Shown: positions 37,584 to 46,791 of the stretch, in pieces
How the letters are laid out: the number at the start of each line of letters is the position of its first letter
How positions within the stretch are numbered: the stretch's first letter is position 1
NCBI RefSeq assembly: GCF_001653135.1
Contig: NZ_BDDS01000009.1
Location: forward strand, 62,001-126,000
DNA from: Pseudoalteromonas neustonica
Lineage (GTDB): Bacteria > Pseudomonadota > Gammaproteobacteria > Enterobacterales > Alteromonadaceae
Reading direction: 5' to 3'
Length of the DNA stretch: 64,000 bases
The notes under the pieces: generated by a model
The model's input: the letters and a program-made list of their open reading frames with translations, nothing else
What the model was told of the DNA's origin: nothing
Database searches by the model: none
Program-made: the position numbers and the translations under genes

Positions 37584-38200
37584 TTTTTAGCCCCTACTTT
37601 TTTGGGTTCACTCTCGTAGCGGTATGTTTTCGCTACAACACTAAATATTAGCTTTCCTGAGCTAAAACTATTAACAGAAAAGTCATGCAGGCTTACAATA
37701 CGCGGCAGTTGAGCTACCTTTCCGACAAAGTCTCCAAATTCATGATAAGTCCCTACCACTTCAATTTTAATCGGTAACTCGGTATAAAATTCTTTTTCAA
37801 CTTCTGGTAGCCAACCAATTTTTAAAAAGGTTAAACCACTTGTAGTGCCTACATATGATAAGTCATCTAGCAAACCAGGCGTTTCATTCGAGGTGGGTAA
37901 TCGCTTTAAAAGTAGAGAGAACTTCTCTTCCATTTCAACCATTTGTTGGCGATAAATTTCTAAATTGCTGGCTACAGCGTACTTAACACGATAAGTGCTT
38001 CGTAGCTCAACTTCTTGCGAAACAGAGCTATGATAACTGTCAATCTCATCAGAAACCAATAAGCTGTAGCTAAAAAACAAGACTAAGGCAGCAATAAATG
38101 CACAGCAAATTATTTTCACTACAATTGGCCAATCACCAATATTTTCTAATTCGATCTCATTCCATTCGATTTCTGTCAATGCTTTGATATCAAGGCTCAT
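37580..38200 (-). CDS. pilO: Type IV pilus assembly protein PilO
   Basis: A 206-residue bitopic protein: cytoplasmic N-terminus, transmembrane helix (IICCAFIAALVLFFSYSLLV, about 30-50), coiled coil, and a periplasmic ferredoxin-like domain with the typical PilO segment PIKIEVVGTYHEFGDFVGKVAQLPRI split over about 147-172. It heterodimerises with PilN. It overlaps both neighbours by 4 bases, indicating tight translational coupling. Confidence 0.93.
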   Translation of the reverse strand: MSLDIKALTEIEWNEIELENIGDWPIVVKIICCAFIAALVLFFSYSLLVSDEIDSYHSSVSQEVELRSTYRVKYAVASNLEIYRQQMVEMEEKFSLLLKRLPTSNETPGLLDDLSYVGTTSGLTFLKIGWLPEVEKEFYTELPIKIEVVGTYHEFGDFVGKVAQLPRIVSLHDFSVNSFSSGKLIFSVVAKTYRYESEPKKVGAKK

Positions 38201-38763
38201 TGCTTAACCTCTCCAATTTTATCAAAGGCTTTTACATAAAATTCCATATTAAAATCACTCAACAGACGTGATGACGTTTCACCCGCAACAATACCTTGCA
38301 TGGTGGGCTTTTCTAATAAATAGGAGCCTTGCACTTCGCGTAGCATGGTCGATAGACGATTATTAGATTCACTACGCCCAACCACATGAATTGTATTACC
38401 GCGGCGCTCTAACTTCGTTAGATAAACTCCGGCTGGTACAATTTTGGCAACTTCATCCATAATTTGGGTGCCAAGATTTCGGTTACTCTGCAACTCTTCA
38501 ATTAGTCGCATACGCTGCTGCAAGCTTTCTTTCTTTTTATCTAACTCTCGTATTTCACGAATCCGCATGTCTAACTGAGTTATTTCAGTACTTAAATAAT
38601 TATTCTTAATATTTTGACCATCTCTAAGATTGCCATAATACGTGCTCAGCATATACATGCTCAAAAAGCTCACAAACACCACCAAAAATAAGATCGTAGC
38701 AAACTTGTTTTGTGATTGCTTTCGTTGCTGTTCACGCCATGGCAGCAGATTTATATGTGGCAT
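38197..38763 (-). CDS. pilN: Type IV pilus assembly protein PilN
   Basis: A 188-residue protein starting with the PilM-binding motif INLLPWREQ (about 4-12), which inserts into PilM, then one transmembrane helix (about 22-42) and a periplasmic coiled coil and alpha/beta domain (LTKLERRGNTIHVVGRSES). It overlaps pilM by 13 bases and pilO by 4. Compare the paralogous PilN-like gene in the MSHA locus at 515, which lacks this clear motif. Confidence 0.94.
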   Translation of the reverse strand: MPHINLLPWREQQRKQSQNKFATILFLVVFVSFLSMYMLSTYYGNLRDGQNIKNNYLSTEITQLDMRIREIRELDKKKESLQQRMRLIEELQSNRNLGTQIMDEVAKIVPAGVYLTKLERRGNTIHVVGRSESNNRLSTMLREVQGSYLLEKPTMQGIVAGETSSRLLSDFNMEFYVKAFDKIGEVKQ

Positions 38764-39830
38764 GATGAAAAACTCCTTAATGCCAGTCCTGTTGCAATTG
38801 CAAACTGCGTACGATGACGCTTGAGCACATTGCGGTCAACCTTAGGTGAAACATCCATATTCTCAAAAGGCTCAGCAACAATAGTATGTATACCTAACTC
38901 TTCAATTAACAATCTATCAAGACCATCTATCATGGCTGTGCCACCAGTCAAAACAATGTAATCTATTTGATCTTTGCCACTGGTGGTTAAAAACATTTGT
39001 ACAGCACGTCGAACTTGCTGTAACAACGAAGTTTGAAAAGGCGCTAGAACCTCAAAGGTATAATTAGGTGGTAAATCCCCCGTTGTTTTACCTATCTCGG
39101 CCTCATCAAAGCTTTTGTTATAGTAAGCTACAATACTATTTGTGTATTGATCACCACCAAAAACCTGGTCTCGTGTATAGATTGTTTCACCGCCGAGCAC
39201 CACGCTGACCAACATCAACACTGCACCTATATCAACCACAGCAACACATTTGTTAAATGCATCACTTGGTAGTTGTTGATAATAAACGTCCATAGCACGG
39301 CTTAACGCGTAGCTTTCAACATCTACAACCTTGGCAATCAAACCTGCGGTCTCCAGAGCACCAACCCTCGCTTCAACACTCTCTGTTCGAGCTGCTGAAA
39401 GCAATACGTTCATTTTTGATGGGTCCGCTTCATTAGTTGCCAGTTTTTCAAAATCAAGGCTAACTTCATCAAGTGGATAGGGAATAAGGCTATCTGCTTC
39501 TATTTCTATCTGTGATTCCAGTTCGGCATCACTGAGCGTAACATCCATAAAAATCACTTTCGTGATAACGGTTTGCCCAGATACTGCAACCGCCGCAAAT
39601 TGAACCGTCTTAGGCAATTTACGTTTTAATTTATTTATAATGTTCCCAATAGCTTCAATATCTTGAATGCTACGTTCGGACATTGCGCCTTTGGGCATGG
39701 GCTCAATTGCTAACGCCTCTAGCCGATAGCCACTGTCCGTTTCATTCAGTAACACCGCTTTGATAGCGTGTGAACCGATGTCTATCCCTATCATCACAGA
39801 TGACGACTTATTAAAGAATTGGCTTAACAT
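38751..39830 (-). CDS. pilM: Type IV pilus assembly ATPase PilM
   Basis: A 359-residue actin-like cytoplasmic protein; IGIDIGSHAIKAVLL (about 14-28), VAVVDIGAVLMLVSVV and IVLTGGTAMIDGL are the phosphate 1, phosphate 2 and adenosine motifs of the FtsA/PilM fold. It binds the PilN N-terminus. It is the first gene of the pil operon and is divergent from mrcA, the conserved arrangement in gammaproteobacteria, so a shared 132-base region holds both promoters. Confidence 0.95.
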   Translation of the reverse strand: MLSQFFNKSSSVMIGIDIGSHAIKAVLLNETDSGYRLEALAIEPMPKGAMSERSIQDIEAIGNIINKLKRKLPKTVQFAAVAVSGQTVITKVIFMDVTLSDAELESQIEIEADSLIPYPLDEVSLDFEKLATNEADPSKMNVLLSAARTESVEARVGALETAGLIAKVVDVESYALSRAMDVYYQQLPSDAFNKCVAVVDIGAVLMLVSVVLGGETIYTRDQVFGGDQYTNSIVAYYNKSFDEAEIGKTTGDLPPNYTFEVLAPFQTSLLQQVRRAVQMFLTTSGKDQIDYIVLTGGTAMIDGLDRLLIEELGIHTIVAEPFENMDVSPKVDRNVLKRHRTQFAIATGLALRSFSSCHI

Positions 39831-39962
39831 GTTTGCAACTTTGCCTTTGTTTTAATAATAAACAAGTTATAATTTTTGTCTGAAAAAATATTATTCATTT
39901 TTTAATCAATATATACTATCAGTCTACGATTCTAATTGGGAGTCCATTTCGGGAAAATATAC

Positions 39963-42479
39963 GTGATTTTATTCAAACGAACTTTACAATTTTTTATCAT
40001 TTGCACATTTCTTGGGCTTATTACTTTACTAAGCCTTTATTATTACGTTAAATCTGACATCCCCAGTGTGCAAGTTTTAAAAGATGTACAACTGCAAACA
40101 CCGATGCAAGTTTTTTCTCGCGACGGGCTGCTCATCAACCAATTTGGTGAAAAACGACGTATTCCCGTTACGATAGATGAGATCCCTCAACCATTAATTG
40201 ACGCACTTTTGGCTACTGAGGACTCCCGTTTTTACGATCATATAGGCATTGATCCTATCGGTATCGTACGCTCAGCGCTAGTGCTTGTTTCAACTGGCGA
40301 GAAAAAACAAGGCGCAAGTACTATTACAATGCAGCTTGCTCGTAACTTTTTCTTAACAAGAGAAAAAGCCTATATTCGTAAAGTTAAAGAAATCTTCATT
40401 GCACTGCATATTGAGAACTTACTAACCAAAGATGAAATACTTGCTTTGTATCTTAATAAGATTGAGTTAGGCAATCGTGCTTTCGGTATTGGTGCTGCAG
40501 CTCAAGTATACTACGGAAAAGAACTGAAGGAATTAACTTTAGCACAAATGGCGATGCTAGCAGGTTTACCAAAAGCCCCTTCTGCCTTAAACCCTATTCG
40601 TAATCCTGAACGTGCTAAAGCTCGACGAAACGTTGTACTTGGCCGAATGCTTGATGAAAAACACATAACGCGTGAACTCTACGAAAGTACGATTAACGAG
40701 CCAATTACAGCCCGTTTCCATGGTGCTGAGATTGAGTTATACGCACCTTACATCTCTGAAATGGTACGCGCAGAAATGGTCGAACGCTATGGCTATGAAC
40801 GCGCTTACAACACTGGTTTTAAAGTTTATACCAGCGTTGAGTCTGATGTACAAAAAGCAGCTCAAACAGCAATTGTTGATAATTTACATGCTTACGATAT
40901 GCGCCACGGCTACCGAGGTATAACGCAGTTACTGTGGGATTTTGAGACTCAAACCGCATTAAGCCACGCTGATATTATAGATAAACTCAAATCAGTAAAG
41001 GAAATTGGCCCATTACTGGCAGCAGCCGTACTGAGCGTTGATGAAAAAACAGCAACTGCGTTACTCAAAAATGGCGAACAAGTGACGCTTGATTGGGATG
41101 GTTTAAAATGGGCGCGTAAATACATTACGCGCTACCGCCAAAGTTTTCCGCCTAAAAAAGTAAGCGATATATTCAACCCAGGCGCGCAAATTTGGCTTCG
41201 CAAAAATAAAGACAATAGCTATGTACTTAGCCAACTTCCTGAAGCATCAAGTGCATTAGTGTCTTTAGACCCTAATGATGGCCGAATTAAGGCCATTGTC
41301 GGCGGCTATAGCTTTGAACAAAGCCAATATAATCGTGCAGTTCAAGCAAAGCGACAAGTCGGCTCAAATATTAAACCTTTCATTTACTCTGCTGCGCTTG
41401 ACAGTGGTTATACGCTGGCCTCAATTTTAAACGATGCGCCAATTAATCAGTGGGATAAAAGCCTAGGTGTTGCATGGCGACCTAAAAATAGCCCTGCGAT
41501 ATATAATGGTCCTATTCGTATTCGCCGCGCCTTAGCACAATCTAAAAACGTTATTTCAGTGCGTTTATTACGTGGTGTTGGTTTGCAGCGTACAGCGGAT
41601 CATTTACTTAAGTTTGGTTTTCAAAATACAGATATCAATCGCAGTGAATCTTTGGCATTAGGCAGTGCTTCAATAACACCGATAGAACTTGCCCGTGGTA
41701 TGAGTGCATTTGCAAACGGTGGCCATTTGATTTCACCCTATTTTATAAGCGAAATCCAAGACTTTACTGGTGAAATACTATTTAAAACTGAGCCTTTGTT
41801 AACCTGTGATGCTATAGAAAATGAGCTATTTGCAGATCAAACGTTAACAACGACACAATTAAATCAACACGAACAAAATAACGCAGATATACCCACCCTC
41901 CCTCGCTGTGCTCCGCGTATCATTTCTAAACAAAATGCATTCTTAGTTGCTGACGCTATGAACAGCGCTATATGGGGTGGTGGCAGTTGGAGTCATAAAA
42001 CAGGCTGGAGTGGTACAGGTTGGCGCGCACAAGCATTAGATCGACGCGATTTATCTGGCAAAACTGGTACAACCAATGACTCTGTTGATACTTGGTTTAG
42101 TGGTTTCAATCGAAACGTATTAACAACCGTTTGGGTAGGTTTTGATAATCCAGGCAATCCACTTGGACGCTCAACTTACAACAATAACTTATCCAGTGCT
42201 CAAATCTCCGGTGCTGAGTCTGGTGCAAAAACAGCACAGCCTGCATGGGTTGATTTTATGCGTGTAGCGCTTGATGGTAAGCCTGAGGCGCCGATCGAAC
42301 CGCCTGAAGATCTAGTATCGGTACGTATCGACTTAGCAACAGGACTATTAAGTAAAAAGAATGACTACACTAGCCGCTTTGAATATTTTGATAAAGGTAC
42401 TGCACCTACTAAATATGTACTGCAAGATGTAGAAAATATATTTGAAGAAGACACGAAAACGGAAGAAGAGCTATTTTAA
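39963..42479 (+). CDS. mrcA: Penicillin-binding protein 1A (class A PBP)
   Basis: A protein of about 838 residues making peptidoglycan: N-terminal transmembrane helix, GT51 transglycosylase (catalytic Glu in EDSRFYDHIGID, then GASTITMQLARNFFL and LYLNKIELGN), an OB-like insert (about 300-420) and a transpeptidase with S-x-x-K (SNIK), SKN (AQSKNVISVR) and KTG (SGKTGTTND). The GTG at 39963 is preferred (GGGA about 9 bases upstream, product starting just before the helix); a TTG at 39936 would add 9 residues. The ADP insert before the KTG box is usual for PBP1A. A terminator follows. Confidence 0.95.
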   Translation: MILFKRTLQFFIICTFLGLITLLSLYYYVKSDIPSVQVLKDVQLQTPMQVFSRDGLLINQFGEKRRIPVTIDEIPQPLIDALLATEDSRFYDHIGIDPIGIVRSALVLVSTGEKKQGASTITMQLARNFFLTREKAYIRKVKEIFIALHIENLLTKDEILALYLNKIELGNRAFGIGAAAQVYYGKELKELTLAQMAMLAGLPKAPSALNPIRNPERAKARRNVVLGRMLDEKHITRELYESTINEPITARFHGAEIELYAPYISEMVRAEMVERYGYERAYNTGFKVYTSVESDVQKAAQTAIVDNLHAYDMRHGYRGITQLLWDFETQTALSHADIIDKLKSVKEIGPLLAAAVLSVDEKTATALLKNGEQVTLDWDGLKWARKYITRYRQSFPPKKVSDIFNPGAQIWLRKNKDNSYVLSQLPEASSALVSLDPNDGRIKAIVGGYSFEQSQYNRAVQAKRQVGSNIKPFIYSAALDSGYTLASILNDAPINQWDKSLGVAWRPKNSPAIYNGPIRIRRALAQSKNVISVRLLRGVGLQRTADHLLKFGFQNTDINRSESLALGSASITPIELARGMSAFANGGHLISPYFISEIQDFTGEILFKTEPLLTCDAIENELFADQTLTTTQLNQHEQNNADIPTLPRCAPRIISKQNAFLVADAMNSAIWGGGSWSHKTGWSGTGWRAQALDRRDLSGKTGTTNDSVDTWFSGFNRNVLTTVWVGFDNPGNPLGRSTYNNNLSSAQISGAESGAKTAQPAWVDFMRVALDGKPEAPIEPPEDLVSVRIDLATGLLSKKNDYTSRFEYFDKGTAPTKYVLQDVENIFEEDTKTEEELF

Positions 42480-42503
42480 ACAGAATATAGTCTCTTTTAA
42501 ACT

Positions 42504-42530
42504 AAAAAAGCGCCAACTTGGCGCTTTTTT
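42504..42530. terminator. Bidirectional terminator between mrcA and metL
   Basis: AAAAAAGCGCCA (42504-42515) pairs with TGGCGCTTTTTT (42519-42530), loop ACT. A- and T-runs on opposite flanks let it act on both convergent transcripts. Confidence 0.9.
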
Positions 42531-42558
42531 GTTATGTTTCTCATAACTTAACTTGGCA

Positions 42559-44904
42559 TCACTTTAAGTTTTGTACTAACCAATATAAATCAGAATGCAC
42601 ACCCGCAGCGGTGACTTCTTTACCTGCGCCGGGGCCTTGAATAACTAACGCATTATCACTATACCACTGGCTGTTAATCACAAAAATATTATCGCCTGGT
42701 GTTAAATTAGCAAGTGCATCGCCTTGTGTTGCATAGGCTAAACCAACTTTAGCCGTTACTTTGCCATCAAGAATTGATAATGCGCCAGTGTAGCGCAGTA
42801 CTTTATTATCTTTGGCCGCGTCTTGCGCTTTTTCAGCAATAAAATTATCAAGTAAATGTTTTTTATCCAAGAATGACTGCCAATCCCCTTGTGCTAACTC
42901 TGTAGGCATTAACGGTGTTAATGCGATATCATCTAACTCAAGCGTAAGTCCAAGCTCACGCGCTAAAATAAGCAACTTGCGCTGCATATCGCGACCAGAT
43001 AAATCTTCGCGCGGATCAGGCTCAGTAAAGCCCATCTTCTGCGCTTCTAATACTAAATCTGAAAATGCTACACTACCGTCATAGCTACTGCACAACCAAG
43101 ATAAAGTACCCGAAAAAACCCCTTCGATATGAGTAATACAATCGCCACTGTTTTGTAAATCAGCTAATGCGAAGTTAATCGGTAAACCGGCACCCACACT
43201 GGTGTTATAACGCCACAATAAGTTACGCTCAGCTAAGTTTTGACGCAAACTTTGATACCAGTCGTTATTTGCTGTACCGGCATATTTATTAGCACTAATC
43301 ATATGACAATCTAAATTAACAAACGCAGGGTAAAGCTTACTAAACGCTTCACTCGCTGTAATATCAATCACTACTTTATGTTCGTAATCTAATTCACCAA
43401 TATGTGCTAACAGATCTGCTTCTTGGTAGTCTACAGCCTCGTTTTGCCATTGCGTTTGCCACTGTTCAAGTGTTATACCACTTGGGCTAAATAACATAGA
43501 ACGTGAACGCAATAAACCAACGAGCTTGACACTAAAATGCTGCTGTAAGCGATTAAGCTGCTGACTTAATTGATCAATAAATACCTCACCTACATTACCA
43601 ATACCAGCAACAATGATCGCGAGCTCTTGACCTTTATTTATTAACTTGTCATGCAGTAATGTAAGTACATCGCTATCAATAGATTGATCGGTAAGCAGTA
43701 GCAAATAATCATTATCTTGATGACTAAAACGCGGCGCTAAACTTTGCTCACTCAGCACCTGCGTTGCTTGCTCAAGTAACTGAGTTACATCATTGCGTGG
43801 CGCAACAACCGCACAACCATGTAAATTTGATTCTATAATATTAGCTCGCCCTTGCAGGTGGCTGACGACTTGATGCGTCGCTTCTGCTGGTACTAATAGG
43901 TATGTATCGCCATTTTGAATAAAATGATGCAGGCTATGTTGAATTAACTGACTTAACTCTCCCACTTCACCAGCACGAAGCTGATCAATGCGCAGTAAAT
44001 CAATATTCTCCAACGTCGTAATAAACCGTTTAGCTTTACTGTAACCTTCTTTAACAATTTCTGTGGCACTGGCATCCGTATCATAACTACTGCGTACCAC
44101 TAGTTTTATGTCGGTATTTTTCAAAGGTGATAACGTCTTAGCATGTAAAACAGGGTTACCTAAACGCGCAAGTAAATTAGCTTGACCACGACAGACCTTA
44201 GAATACTTAAGCGCTTTTTTAACTTTACGCGGATCAGTACTAAATACACCTTGCGTGTCGGTCCAAATTGACACCTGATTAGCATGACAGTAACTCCCTA
44301 ATAAAGTGGCACTGTAATCACTGCCATTGCGCCCGAGAGTAATCGTATTGCCCTGACAATCTGACGCAATAAAACCGGTTACAACATTAATACAGTTAGC
44401 CGAAACCAAGTCTGCACATGCTTGTTGATTTTTTTGGTGCAGCAACTGCCCGTCATTAAGTGTAAATAACTGGCGCGCATCAATATCTTTCGCCTCAAGT
44501 CCTAGTTGCTGTAAATAAGCAGCCAATAAACGGGCTGACCATACTTCACCGTGAGCAAGCAATGAAGCTTCCTGTAAGCTTTGCTGTTGAGCTTGCTGTG
44601 CTATTAAGGCTAACTCTTGCTTTAACACATCAATTGCGTCGTATTGCGCTGTTGGGCTTAATAGCTGCTCAATCAAAGTACGCTGATGATTATCAAGCTG
44701 TAATAAAATATCACTTACGGCTTGTTGATCACCTTGCTGATAACTTTGCCATAACTTAACCAACGTATTGGTTGTTTTACCTGCTGCCGACACAACGACA
44801 CAGTCACCTGCTTCGGTGTGTGCTAAAATAATATTTGCTACGGCTTGATAACGCTCCGCGGAGCTTAAGCTTGAACCGCCAAATTTATGAACTATATTTA
44901 CCAT
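42559..44904 (-). CDS. metL: Bifunctional aspartokinase II / homoserine dehydrogenase II
   Basis: A 781-residue fusion: N-terminal aspartokinase (KFGGSSL near residue 7, TLGRNGSDYSATLLG) and C-terminal homoserine dehydrogenase (NAD-binding AIIVAGIGNVGEVF around 430-443, SANKYAGTANN, and TEPDPREDLSGRDMQRKLL). It catalyses the first and third steps from aspartate towards methionine and threonine. It follows metB by 6 bases, the enterobacterial metBL order, so it should be repressed by MetJ. A MetL identity over ThrA is inferred from that position. Confidence 0.93.
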   Translation of the reverse strand: MVNIVHKFGGSSLSSAERYQAVANIILAHTEAGDCVVVSAAGKTTNTLVKLWQSYQQGDQQAVSDILLQLDNHQRTLIEQLLSPTAQYDAIDVLKQELALIAQQAQQQSLQEASLLAHGEVWSARLLAAYLQQLGLEAKDIDARQLFTLNDGQLLHQKNQQACADLVSANCINVVTGFIASDCQGNTITLGRNGSDYSATLLGSYCHANQVSIWTDTQGVFSTDPRKVKKALKYSKVCRGQANLLARLGNPVLHAKTLSPLKNTDIKLVVRSSYDTDASATEIVKEGYSKAKRFITTLENIDLLRIDQLRAGEVGELSQLIQHSLHHFIQNGDTYLLVPAEATHQVVSHLQGRANIIESNLHGCAVVAPRNDVTQLLEQATQVLSEQSLAPRFSHQDNDYLLLLTDQSIDSDVLTLLHDKLINKGQELAIIVAGIGNVGEVFIDQLSQQLNRLQQHFSVKLVGLLRSRSMLFSPSGITLEQWQTQWQNEAVDYQEADLLAHIGELDYEHKVVIDITASEAFSKLYPAFVNLDCHMISANKYAGTANNDWYQSLRQNLAERNLLWRYNTSVGAGLPINFALADLQNSGDCITHIEGVFSGTLSWLCSSYDGSVAFSDLVLEAQKMGFTEPDPREDLSGRDMQRKLLILARELGLTLELDDIALTPLMPTELAQGDWQSFLDKKHLLDNFIAEKAQDAAKDNKVLRYTGALSILDGKVTAKVGLAYATQGDALANLTPGDNIFVINSQWYSDNALVIQGPGAGKEVTAAGVHSDLYWLVQNLK

Positions 44905-44910
44905 TTTCTA

Positions 44911-46173
44911 TTACCACAAAGCCGTATGTGCAGGCGTTAATTTGAATGAATTTGTTTGCTCTGTACTTTGCTGCGTCGAGTTACTCTTAGTAGTCGTCGA
45001 ACTACAATTACCTTGGCCTGGCTTAACTTTGTTAAACACACGTTCTAAATCAGCAACTAAGTCTTTTACATCTTCAATACCCACCGAAATTCTGATCAAC
45101 GTATCACCCACACCCGCCTCTAAGCGAGCTGTTGCATCCATACCAGCATGAGTCATCGTTGCAGGGTGACATATTAGGCTTTCTACACCGCCTAACGATT
45201 CCGCTAAACTGAATTCTTCTAGGCTCGTTAAAAATGCTGCTGCATCATTTACATCACCAGCAATATCAAAACTTACCATGCCACCAAAACCACGTTGTTG
45301 TTGTTTTGCTAACTGATGTTGTGGATGAGATTCTAAACCAGGGTAATATACTTGGCTCACATAGGGTGAACTTTCTAAATATTGCGCAATGATAAAGGCA
45401 TTTTCTTGGTGCTGACGTAAACGTACATTTAAAGTCCGCAGGCCACGTAATGTTAAATAACTATCAAATGGTGCACCTGTAATACCAATATTATTTGCCC
45501 ACCAAGCAAGCTCGTCACCCAGCTCTTGTGTTGCTGCAATGACAGCGCCGCCAACAACATCGGAGTGGCCATTAATATATTTAGTGGTTGAATGCACAAC
45601 AATATCAACACCAAATTCAATTGGGTTTTGTAAGGCCGGTGATAAAAACGTGTTATCTGCGCCAACTAAAGCGCCGCACTGCTTTGCAATTGTCGTAATC
45701 GCTTTAATATCAGTTAAACGTAAAATTGGGTTGCTTGGTGTTTCAATCCAAATTAGCTTAGGTTTAATCTCAAGTATTTTTTGATGGTTTTCAGCGTTTG
45801 TTAAATCTAGAACCACTAATTTTAATAAGCCGCGCTTTTCAAGCGAAGTAAACAAACGGTAGCTGCCGCCATAACAGTCATGTGGAATGACTAACGTATC
45901 ATCACTATTTAGTAATTGTGTTGCTAAATGTACTGCCGCCATGCCGGTAGCAGTTATAATGCCTTTGGCACCGCCTTCAAGCTTTGCGAGTGTTTCGCCA
46001 AGTAGATCACGATTAGGATTACCGCTACGGCCATAATCATATTCGCGCTTAGTATCAAAATCGGCAAATGAATAGGTGGTCGATAGGTGGATAGGAGGCA
46101 CAACAGCACCGTGATGTTTATCAGCATCAATGCCATTACGTACTGCGATTGTCGCTTTATTTTTTTTGCTCAT
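44911..46173 (-). CDS. metB: Cystathionine gamma-synthase
   Basis: A 420-residue PLP enzyme of the Cys/Met metabolism family joining O-succinylhomoserine and cysteine. The PLP lysine is in VVHSTTKYINGHSDVVGG (about 195-212); SGNPNRDLLGETLAKLEGG is the family signature near the N-terminus. Compared with E. coli MetB (386 residues) it has a C-terminal extension of about 35 residues rich in Ser, Thr and Gln, unlikely to be folded. Divergent from metJ with MetJ operators between. Confidence 0.93.
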   Translation of the reverse strand: MSKKNKATIAVRNGIDADKHHGAVVPPIHLSTTYSFADFDTKREYDYGRSGNPNRDLLGETLAKLEGGAKGIITATGMAAVHLATQLLNSDDTLVIPHDCYGGSYRLFTSLEKRGLLKLVVLDLTNAENHQKILEIKPKLIWIETPSNPILRLTDIKAITTIAKQCGALVGADNTFLSPALQNPIEFGVDIVVHSTTKYINGHSDVVGGAVIAATQELGDELAWWANNIGITGAPFDSYLTLRGLRTLNVRLRQHQENAFIIAQYLESSPYVSQVYYPGLESHPQHQLAKQQQRGFGGMVSFDIAGDVNDAAAFLTSLEEFSLAESLGGVESLICHPATMTHAGMDATARLEAGVGDTLIRISVGIEDVKDLVADLERVFNKVKPGQGNCSSTTTKSNSTQQSTEQTNSFKLTPAHTALW

Positions 46174-46192
46174 ACCGTCACCTATATTAACT

Positions 46193-46263
46193 GGATGTTT
46201 AGACGTCTAAAAGGTTAGATGATCAAATTTAAGAAGTCAAAACATTTATACCCCTAGATGGCT
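46193..46263. promoter_or_regulatory. MetJ operator (met boxes) between metB and metJ
   Basis: A perfect met box AGACGTCT lies at 46201-46208. Flanking 8-mers in register match less well (GGATGTTT 46193-46200, 5 of 8; AAAAGGTT 46209-46216 and AGATGATC 46217-46224, 4 of 8). Better partial boxes occur at 46232-46239 (AGAAGTCA, 6 of 8) and 46256-46263 (AGATGGCT, 6 of 8). MetJ dimers bind arrays of such boxes with S-adenosylmethionine. Confidence 0.85.
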
Positions 46264-46370
46264 AAATAACTAGTATTTGACTATCTTTTTTAAAACGATA
46301 GAATTTCCGCATCTTTGCGCTACAAAATGGTCGCGCAAACAATTAACAACCTGAGGCAACGATACATCTT

Positions 46371-46691
46371 ATGGCTAAATGGAATGGTGAATATATTCAC
46401 CCATATGCAGAACACGGGAAAAAATCAGAACAAGTTAAGAAGATCACCGTTTCGATCCCGTTAAATGTATTAAAGGTTTTAACTGATGAGCGTACTCGCC
46501 GTCAAATTAATAACCTTAGACATGCAACAAATAGTGAATTACTTTGCGAAGCATTTTTACACGCATTTACTGGCCAACCATTGCCAAACGATGAAGACTT
46601 ACGTAAAGATAATCCAGAAAAAGTACCAGAAGAAGTTAAAAAGATTATGCAAGAGATGGGTTTAGAAGTGCCTATCCTGAATGAAGACTGA
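46371..46691 (+). CDS. metJ: Methionine repressor MetJ
   Basis: A 106-residue ribbon-helix-helix repressor. The DNA-contacting strand and following helices are intact ([40 protein letters not shown], in two parts), and length is 1 residue over E. coli MetJ (105). With S-adenosylmethionine as co-repressor it silences met genes, here metB-metL and itself. A strong terminator follows at 46741. Confidence 0.96.
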   Translation: MAKWNGEYIHPYAEHGKKSEQVKKITVSIPLNVLKVLTDERTRRQINNLRHATNSELLCEAFLHAFTGQPLPNDEDLRKDNPEKVPEEVKKIMQEMGLEVPILNED

Positions 46692-46740
46692 TCTTCACCT
46701 GTAAATAACGTGCACCTGTTTCAGGCAATGATTTGGATAC

Positions 46741-46773
46741 AAAAAACCTCAATTCAGTGAATTGAGGTTTTTT
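46741..46773. terminator. Bidirectional terminator between metJ and the malic enzyme gene
   Basis: AAAAAACCTCAATT pairs with AATTGAGGTTTTTT across a short loop (46741-46773), with an A-run and T-run on opposite sides, serving both convergent genes. Confidence 0.9.
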
Positions 46774-46791
46774 ATTGCCAAATAGTGCCTA

